A stretch of 55,616 bases of DNA, from positions 1 through 55,616 of the forward strand of contig JAGGUP010000075.1 in NCBI GenBank assembly GCA_021158405.1. The letters are read 5' to 3'. Each line of letters begins with the position of its first letter. Position 1 is the stretch's first letter. Position numbers and translations under genes: made by a program. This document shows positions 50,421-55,616 of this stretch, one piece after another. A model generated the notes under the pieces. That model saw only the letters and a list, made by a program, of their open reading frames with translations. It was not told where the DNA came from and did no database searches. The stretch comes from Bacteroidales bacterium (GTDB taxonomy: Bacteria > Bacteroidota > Bacteroidia > Bacteroidales > UBA12170).

Positions 50421-51208
50421 TTTTTGATGAGCTTGTCAATATTTTGAGCTAATTGTGTATCAAGGAAATCTATAACTGCCTGATGTTGTTCAGGGTTTAA
50501 TTTGTGGTTGAAAGTAACTGAGAAACGATTATATTTGCCGCTGACTTTGTATTTATTGGCTTGCCCTTCAACTGTTTGCCTAATCAGGTTTTCTAATTTG
50601 CTGCGTGAAAGTTTGTTTTTGATAAATTTACTGTATATGCTAAATTGTTTGTCCGATTTGCCTTTTTTATCAACAGCTTCAACTTTTCTAATTAAACGCA
50701 ATAAGCGAACATCGTTTGTCGTTTGATTTTTAAGAATGTCTGATAAAATCCTGCTGTCAAGATTCAATAAATTTAATACATCGCCAACATAAGTTTCATC
50801 CTTGCCTATAGCTATTGATAATTCTTTTTTGCTTTTAAAAACACTGGATTTCAAGATTTTTTGAAAAGCAAAAGCCTTTTCAATATTGTTCAAATTGGTT
50901 CGTTGTAAATTAGCAACAACACTCATAATCTGAGTTTCTTTATCGCTTTTATCAACAATTATTGATTCAATAGTCTTGATATTTAGCAATTTATGTGCTT
51001 CTACCCGTCTATGACCGTCTATAATTTCGTATTTATCCTCTACTTTTCTTACCGTAATAGGATTCAGTAATCCACTGGTATTAATACTTTTAGCCAATTC
51101 TTTTAATTTGAATTGAGTATTTTGAGGAATGCGTTTTCCTTCTCCCAGTAACCTCCCTTGATATGGAGATTCCTTTAAGTCCGATATAAATATGTTTTCG
51201 ACTTGCAT
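50417..51208 (-). CDS. Orphan ParB-like partition/DNA-binding protein
   Basis: A protein of about 263 aa from ATG 51208 (MQVENIF). ParB/Srx-like N-terminal domain: box-like GLLNPITVR, the IDGHRRVEAH CTPase motif in place of the usual GERR, then NLQRTNLNNIEKAFAFQ (box III). A helix-turn-helix (SIAIGKDETYVGDVLNLL) follows, then a basic C-terminus. No ParA gene is nearby. The frame to 51247 lies inside a candidate promoter, so I use 51208. It convergently overlaps menF. A 16-base palindrome lies 112 bases upstream. Possibly a mobile-element relic, a nucleoid factor or a transcription regulator. Confidence 0.82.
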   Translation of the reverse strand: MQVENIFISDLKESPYQGRLLGEGKRIPQNTQFKLKELAKSINTSGLLNPITVRKVEDKYEIIDGHRRVEAHKLLNIKTIESIIVDKSDKETQIMSVVANLQRTNLNNIEKAFAFQKILKSSVFKSKKELSIAIGKDETYVGDVLNLLNLDSRILSDILKNQTTNDVRLLRLIRKVEAVDKKGKSDKQFSIYSKFIKNKLSRSKLENLIRQTVEGQANKYKVSGKYNRFSVTFNHKLNPEQHQAVIDFLDTQLAQNIDKLIKN

Positions 51209-51244
51209 AATTACGAATATGTATGTACTTTTAAAATTACTTTG

Positions 51245-51252
51245 CAAATATA
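51245..51252 (-). promoter_or_regulatory. Candidate -7 box of the ParB-like gene
   Basis: On the minus strand TATATTTG, 36 bases before ATG 51208; it excludes the longer frame whose start is at 51247. Confidence 0.4.
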
Positions 51253-51319
51253 TTAAAAAAACGCAAAGGTTTAGAAATAAAATTTTTACGTAAAATGCTG
51301 AATATCAGATAAATAAAGA

Positions 51320-51335
51320 ATCGGTCATGACCGAT
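51320..51335. promoter_or_regulatory. 16-base palindrome ATCGGTCATGACCGAT
   Basis: A perfect palindrome between the divergent ParB-like gene and the secreted T9SS gene, 25 bases before ATG 51361. Its size and position fit an operator or a parS-like site. It does not match the B. subtilis parS sequence. Binding partner is not known. Confidence 0.5.
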
Positions 51336-51360
51336 ACGTATTACAAAAAGATCTATTGTT

Positions 51361-53250
51361 ATGAAAATCAAAATATTATATGCTGAAATTATTGTTTTGT
51401 TATGTTTGTCTGCAACTGCTCAGACTCTCCCAAGTGATCCACAACATCCAATGTTTGGATTAAACTATTATGTTCCTGCATATGATGTGGATTATGCAAC
51501 AAAGACTGACTGGTATGGTTCAGGAGACGTAGACGGGGATGGAGATATTGATATGGATGATTATAATTCTCCAATAACTGGAAATGATCCATTTAATGAT
51601 GAAACTTATCGAGGAGACACAGATTTGGATGGAGTTTCTGGAACTTCTTCGGACAAAGAAATAATTTTAGAATATCTTAACGGAGGAAGAACACATATAA
51701 ATAAATGGGAATTAGAAACAGTTGAGGAAAAAAGAAATCATTTAACAAAAGCTTTGGCGATTGACCCAACTGATCAAATAAGTGCTTTATCTACTGGTTG
51801 GATATGTACAAATTTCAGTTCTCAAACTTTTATTAATTTTAATGGGACTTATCAGATAGAAAATTCTACTTTTGCAGAAAATACAACAAATTTACAATAT
51901 GATTTATCTCATAATGGAATTTTTAGAATACCTTTGCGAAAGGTTGGTACTGTTGTTGGTTCAGGAGTAGCACATGCAATTAATGGGGTTTATCTTGGCT
52001 CTCCTGAAAATCAAGATGCAACAGCATTTGAAAATAGAATTTATATTGAACCCCAAACAGATGAAATTGTTGAAGTTGGAAATTATTCCCTTAATCGTTA
52101 TACAAAAGAAGAATGGTATGGTTATTTTTATAATAATTTTGTTAGTCAATGGATGTATGGTGCTCGTAGTCTTATTGATTATGATTTAACCACAAATCCC
52201 CCTGTCATTGACTACACTCATTCAGGCTTATTGTCCTCATGGAACCCATTTCAAGAAGCTCAATTTCCCGAAGACAAAGACTTAGAATATTTCCCAGGAA
52301 TTGAAGATAATCTTGAAACAGGGGAAATTGATAATTTCATTTATATAAATGAAACAAAAGTAAACAAAACAATTTCTTCTGGACAAGTGAATGATGGTTC
52401 AATAAATCAATACAATTATGATGTAAATGTGTTATGGGAACTCACAGCTGGAGCCTATAACCCTCAAAACACCATTGATGCAATTCATAATCAAACTCTA
52501 AGAATAAGAGACACAACCCCTCCAGTATATAACACTGAAACTGGAGAATGGAACGATTCATCAGGGGGACCCGTTACTGCACTTGAAGAAAGAGTTGTTA
52601 CCGGAGACGTTTGTAAATCGGATACCACTATCACTAGGACTGGAATAGATGTTTCTGGAAACGAGGCAACACATGTGACTGAAATCCTCGGAGAAGAATA
52701 TCTTGGAACACCCTATTTGGTTTCAGATCCTCATGCAGGAGATACTTTAAGGATTGAACTTGAAACGGAAGAAATTCCAGAAAACGTTGGAGGATGGCCA
52801 GAATATAATGACGACAAAGCTGTCTTCACAATGGATTATTCCATTGAACAACTTGAAATGAAAAATCTTGAATGGTTAAAAAAAATGACATTCACTGCCA
52901 CAAATGAATGTGGAAATGTTTCCCCCGAAAAAGTTGAACGTTATTATTGGAAACCATCTGGAACTGGAACTGATGAACCCGTCGCGTCATTAGAAGATAT
53001 GGTCTTGCTTTCTAACCCGACTGGAAATAATTTAAGAATTGTTTATATGGGGGAAGGAACTAGAAATTTAGATGTTGATATTTACAATCTAAAAGGTAAA
53101 AAAATAAAAGACAACGAACCAAGACAATTCATTCACCTGAAATCAGAAAACTATTCGATTGCAGATCTGCCTGCTGGTTTATATATTTTTCTTATTCAGG
53201 ATGTTGAGACCAAAGAAAACACTAGCCTAAAGGTTGTGCATGTCAGGTAA
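51361..53250 (+). CDS. Secreted T9SS protein with dockerin-like calcium loops and possible cysteine-hydrolase core
   Basis: A 629 aa protein of unrecognised family. Signal peptide to about residue 20 (SATAQ). Two calcium-loop repeats follow: GDVDGDGDIDMDDYN (55-69) and GDTDLDGVSG (85-94), dockerin-like in spacing. A middle region holds GWICTNFSSQ (Cys149), GVAHAINGVYLG (His205) and YIEPQTDEI (about 228-236), which could be a Cys-His-Glu/Asn core of papain/transglutaminase type; this is inference. A DTTPP immunoglobulin-like region follows, then a C-terminal T9SS sorting domain (about 550-629) ending in GLYIFLIQD. It lies alone between palindromes. Confidence 0.78.
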   Translation: MKIKILYAEIIVLLCLSATAQTLPSDPQHPMFGLNYYVPAYDVDYATKTDWYGSGDVDGDGDIDMDDYNSPITGNDPFNDETYRGDTDLDGVSGTSSDKEIILEYLNGGRTHINKWELETVEEKRNHLTKALAIDPTDQISALSTGWICTNFSSQTFINFNGTYQIENSTFAENTTNLQYDLSHNGIFRIPLRKVGTVVGSGVAHAINGVYLGSPENQDATAFENRIYIEPQTDEIVEVGNYSLNRYTKEEWYGYFYNNFVSQWMYGARSLIDYDLTTNPPVIDYTHSGLLSSWNPFQEAQFPEDKDLEYFPGIEDNLETGEIDNFIYINETKVNKTISSGQVNDGSINQYNYDVNVLWELTAGAYNPQNTIDAIHNQTLRIRDTTPPVYNTETGEWNDSSGGPVTALEERVVTGDVCKSDTTITRTGIDVSGNEATHVTEILGEEYLGTPYLVSDPHAGDTLRIELETEEIPENVGGWPEYNDDKAVFTMDYSIEQLEMKNLEWLKKMTFTATNECGNVSPEKVERYYWKPSGTGTDEPVASLEDMVLLSNPTGNNLRIVYMGEGTRNLDVDIYNLKGKKIKDNEPRQFIHLKSENYSIADLPAGLYIFLIQDVETKENTSLKVVHVR

Positions 53251-53306
53251 TTTGGCTTTTGGCTGAAAATCCTAGAGAATTTGGAAAACCTCTATTCCGT
53301 GCTTGA

Positions 53307-53338
53307 AGTGATACGATGACTCGAGTCATCGTATCACT
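53307..53338. repeat. 32-base perfect palindrome
   Basis: Arms of 16 bases, AGTGATACGATGACTC and its exact complement, meet with no loop at 53307-53338. Neither side continues into a T tract, so it is a poor intrinsic terminator. It starts a cluster of four hairpins reaching 53467. Confidence 0.75.
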
Positions 53339-53361
53339 AAGGATTAAAAAAAGCATACGCT

Positions 53362-53417
53362 CGGCTTAATCTCCTGATTAAGTCGTAAAATACAACAGCC
53401 GAATTACAAATTCGGCT
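53362..53417. repeat. Two further hairpins
   Basis: Hairpin one pairs CGGCTTAATC (53362-53371) with GATTAAGTCG (53376-53385), loop TCCT, one G-T pair. Hairpin two pairs AGCCGAATT (53397-53405) with AATTCGGCT (53409-53417), loop ACA. Such short-stem units resemble Bacteroidota intergenic hairpin repeats. Confidence 0.65.
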
Positions 53418-53430
53418 TAGCGATTGAGAT

Positions 53431-53467
53431 TAAAAGTGAGCGTGCGACTTTAAGTCGCGCCCTCACT
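53431..53467 (-). terminator. Terminator of the ADP-forming ligase gene
   Basis: A 16-base arm (53435-53450) pairs with 53452-53467 around a one-base loop, with one mismatch and one wobble. The core is GCGACTT/AAGTCGC and the outer part AGTGAG/CTCACT. On the minus strand it leads into TTTTAATC, and it sits 6 bases after the stop of the ligase gene. Confidence 0.75.
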
Positions 53468-53472
53468 AAAAA

Positions 53473-55536
53473 CTAAACAGATTTCTCTATTCGGATACGT
53501 GCATCAACAGCGATAACGGAATTCTCTGTTCCTAGAAGTGGATTCAAATCCAGTTCCATTATTTCCGGAGCTGCTTGAAGTAGAGCTGATAAGCGCCAAA
53601 GCACATCAATAAATTTCTCCTCATCGACACCTGCTTTTCCTCTAAGGCCTTGAATAATTGGATAACTGTTTAGATTTTTAATCATTTTCTGAGCTTCTGA
53701 ATAGGAGATAGGAGCAAGACCGTAACTCACGTCTTTGAGTACTTCAATAAAAATGCCGCCCAATCCGCATAAGATCATATGACCGAATTTATCTTCGTAT
53801 TTAGCACCAACAAATAGTTCTGTTCCTGAAAGCATAGGCTGAATTAGAACAGCTGTTGTATCTGGAATTTCCATCATTCTATTGAATTCATATTCAATAG
53901 TTTCGGTATCCTTTACATTTAAAACAACGCCACCCACATCTGATTTATGAACGGGACCAACCACTTTCATAACTACAGGGAATCCTAGTCGTTTTGCTTG
54001 AGAAATGGCTACGTCGACAGTGCCACAAGTTGATTCTCCTGCTCTTGGTATTCCTGCTCCATCCAATAATGAACGCACTGCAGAAGGCAATAAATAACCA
54101 TTCTCATTGCTATCAATTATTGCTCGAATATAACCAAGATCTATTTCCAATTTCTTTTTTTTCTCTTTTTCTGGTTTTGGCGTGTGGTAAATCCGGGCAA
54201 GTGCATTTCCGAGGTTCACTTCATCAGGAAAGTTAAGCTGCCCTTTTTCTAGGAAGAATGTGACTTCTTTTGATGCGGTGAATGTAGAAGGAAGAACAGG
54301 ATAAATAGGTTTCTTGGATGTTCTTATTTTTTCATCGAGCAATTCATAAACATCAAAAATTGGAGCAAGACCAGGAGTGCCAAAAATTACAACCATTCCA
54401 TCAATTTCGTCAAAATCATTATTGATGGCATCGATGATAATTCCCAATTGTTCAGCTGTTCCTGTTGCTAGAAAATCTATTGGATTTGCCACGGATGAGC
54501 CTGGGAAAAGTTTAGCTTTTAATTCTTCCGCTTTTTCTCCGGTAATTGCTGGGATTTCCAAACCTCCTTTTGAAAGGGCATCGGTAAGCATAACTGCTGG
54601 TCCACCAGCGTGAGTGATAATGGCTAAGTTCTTCCCTTTGATAGGTGGATACATAAAAACAGAAGCAACGGCAATCAAATCTTCTCTACCAAAGCAACGT
54701 ACAATTCCTGCTTTTTGAAATAAGGCATTTACGGCTTCATCGGGACTTGCCAAAGCACCCGTATGTGAAGATGCTGCCCGACTTCCAGCTTCAGATGAGC
54801 CTGCTTTTATAGCCGCAATTTTACATCCTTTCTGAATAAGCGATTGGGCGTGTTTTAGTAATTTCTGTGGCTTATTAATAGTCTCGATATAAAGCAATTT
54901 TACTTTGCTAGAATGCTCTGCATCGAAAGTATTATCAAGGTGTTCGAGTAAATCTTCTACACCCAATTGTGCTGAATTTCCTACTGAGAATATACTGGCA
55001 AAACTTAATCCTTTTGCAATCCCTGCTTCCATAATAAAAGCTGCTGTTGCGCCAGAACCTGAAATAAAATCACATCCTTTAGGATCTAGCTTGGGAATGG
55101 GTTCTGTAAAAATACTATGGTGATTGGGTGTCAGAATTCCTGTACAATTGGGGCCAATTAATGCTCCATCGTATTTGTTTATTTGATCTACAATTTGCTT
55201 TTCCAGTTGAGCGCCGGCTTCACTTTCTTCACTAAATCCTGCCGAAAGAATAATAAAAGCTTTGCTGTCTTTTTTCTCTGTCAGGATTTGAATTGCCGGT
55301 AAAGTATATTTAGCTGCTATAGCGATAATGGCTAAATCAACTTGAGGAAGATTATTTAAATCTTTAAAACTGGGAATACCTTGAACTTGCTCTTCCTTAG
55401 GATTTGACACATAAAGTTTCCCTGAGAATTTTCCATCGATCAGGTTCTTTAAAACTTTTCCTCCAGGTTTATGAATATCATTAGATCCTCCGATTATGAC
55501 TATGCTTTTTGGATTAAATAGTTGATTAGCAATCAT
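53473..55536 (-). CDS. ADP-forming acetate/acyl-CoA ligase (fused alpha-beta)
   Basis: A 687 aa cytoplasmic enzyme that makes ATP from acyl-CoA, ADP and phosphate (or the reverse). The N-terminal CoA-binding Rossmann region has FNPKSIVIIGGSND (7-20). The CoA-ligase domains contain GPNCTGIL (128-135), SGSGATAAFI (159-168), and the phosphorylated His258 in SHTGALASPDEA. The C-terminal ATP-grasp beta part (about 465-687) has GFPVVMKVVGPVHKSDVGGV, TELFVGAKYEDKFGH and LDLNPLLG. The fused form is common in fermentative and archaeal organisms, fitting an anaerobe. Upstream gene lies beyond the window edge. Confidence 0.93.
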   Translation of the reverse strand: MIANQLFNPKSIVIIGGSNDIHKPGGKVLKNLIDGKFSGKLYVSNPKEEQVQGIPSFKDLNNLPQVDLAIIAIAAKYTLPAIQILTEKKDSKAFIILSAGFSEESEAGAQLEKQIVDQINKYDGALIGPNCTGILTPNHHSIFTEPIPKLDPKGCDFISGSGATAAFIMEAGIAKGLSFASIFSVGNSAQLGVEDLLEHLDNTFDAEHSSKVKLLYIETINKPQKLLKHAQSLIQKGCKIAAIKAGSSEAGSRAASSHTGALASPDEAVNALFQKAGIVRCFGREDLIAVASVFMYPPIKGKNLAIITHAGGPAVMLTDALSKGGLEIPAITGEKAEELKAKLFPGSSVANPIDFLATGTAEQLGIIIDAINNDFDEIDGMVVIFGTPGLAPIFDVYELLDEKIRTSKKPIYPVLPSTFTASKEVTFFLEKGQLNFPDEVNLGNALARIYHTPKPEKEKKKKLEIDLGYIRAIIDSNENGYLLPSAVRSLLDGAGIPRAGESTCGTVDVAISQAKRLGFPVVMKVVGPVHKSDVGGVVLNVKDTETIEYEFNRMMEIPDTTAVLIQPMLSGTELFVGAKYEDKFGHMILCGLGGIFIEVLKDVSYGLAPISYSEAQKMIKNLNSYPIIQGLRGKAGVDEEKFIDVLWRLSALLQAAPEIMELDLNPLLGTENSVIAVDARIRIEKSV

Positions 55537-55616
55537 TCTGTATTTTTTTATATAATTAGCTTGAGCAAAATTACTGCTTTATTTTGCATTCTGTGAATTC
55601 TAAAACAAAAAAAACC

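Noticed and set aside
50417-51335. ParB-like gene and palindrome as a chromosome origin region
   Set aside because: No dnaA, parA, gyrB or DnaA-box cluster is present, so an origin cannot be supported.
53307-53338. 32-base palindrome as a terminator of the secreted T9SS gene
   Set aside because: No T tract follows on the plus strand and none on the minus side, so it does not meet the usual intrinsic terminator form.

Overview
This window comes from a Bacteroidota (Bacteroidetes) chromosome, most likely a Bacteroidales/Marinilabiliales-type anaerobe or relative. The base composition is AT-rich. Phylum markers seen in the proteins are: three secreted proteins with type IX secretion (T9SS) C-terminal sorting domains, a GldH lipoprotein, a PorD-like DUF4835 protein, the divergent Bacteroidota omega subunit, a MurF-Alr fusion, a GH109-type oxidoreductase, a SPOR protein with an HU-like domain, and many Bacteroidota-only DUFs (4301, 6048, 6452, 6913). 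Many genes and both tRNAs have a -7 box of the Bacteroidota form TAnnTTTG, often only 5-35 bases before the start. Canonical Shine-Dalgarno sites were not evident to me.

Layout. 1-982: left-edge partial DUF4301 gene. 1165-1248: tRNA-Leu(GAG) with a duplicated 5' end. 1601-3336: UshA-like nucleotidase lipoprotein and a double CDGSH iron-sulfur protein. 3826-8539: coaBC, porD-like, recN and fabI in one direction, ending at a strong terminator. 8731-9890: bamD and rpoZ with their own terminator. 10069-13370: DUF6913, dapA and a T9SS M14 carboxypeptidase. 13528-14723: AI-2E family permease and tRNA-Arg(ACG). 14942-15184: the C-terminal scrap of a type I restriction HsdR subunit. 15650-17746: an OmpA-family protein with a doubled barrel. 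17796-20597: pyrI, pyrB and a cyclic 2,3-diphosphoglycerate-synthetase-like P-loop protein. 20837-23359: TonB-receptor-like barrel. 23470-29415: holB, ricT, gldH, PBP1A and a VTC-domain protein on the plus strand. 29469-33787: pdxA, murF-alr and a TVP38 protein. 33932-39632: GH3-type ligase, deoxynucleoside kinase, kdsB, HU/SPOR protein and GH109 oxidoreductase. 39629-41071: glycosyltransferase and a small secreted protein. 41191-43800: large M14 peptidase. 44169-48815: minus-strand run holding a T9SS N-formylglutamate amidohydrolase-like enzyme, HAD phosphatase, three overlapping envelope genes and a DksA-type zinc protein. 48909-50420: menaquinone genes (hotdog thioesterase, menF). 50417-53250: orphan ParB-like gene and a secreted dockerin-like T9SS protein, flanked by palindromes. 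53473-55536: ADP-forming acyl/acetate-CoA ligase.

How it fits together. Most of the window is housekeeping: cell envelope (fabI, bamD, kdsB, murF-alr, PBP1A, OmpA), lysine/diaminopimelate (dapA), pyrimidines (pyrBI), CoA (coaBC), B6 (pdxA), menaquinone (menF) and DNA metabolism (recN, holB, dNK). T9SS parts (PorD-like, GldH) sit with T9SS cargo (the 573, 400 and 629 aa proteins). Accessory or scarred spots are the tRNA-Leu duplication, the HsdR remnant beyond tRNA-Arg, and the ParB/secreted-protein/palindrome block that follows menF. I found no CRISPR array, complete insertion sequence, prophage or intact defence system.
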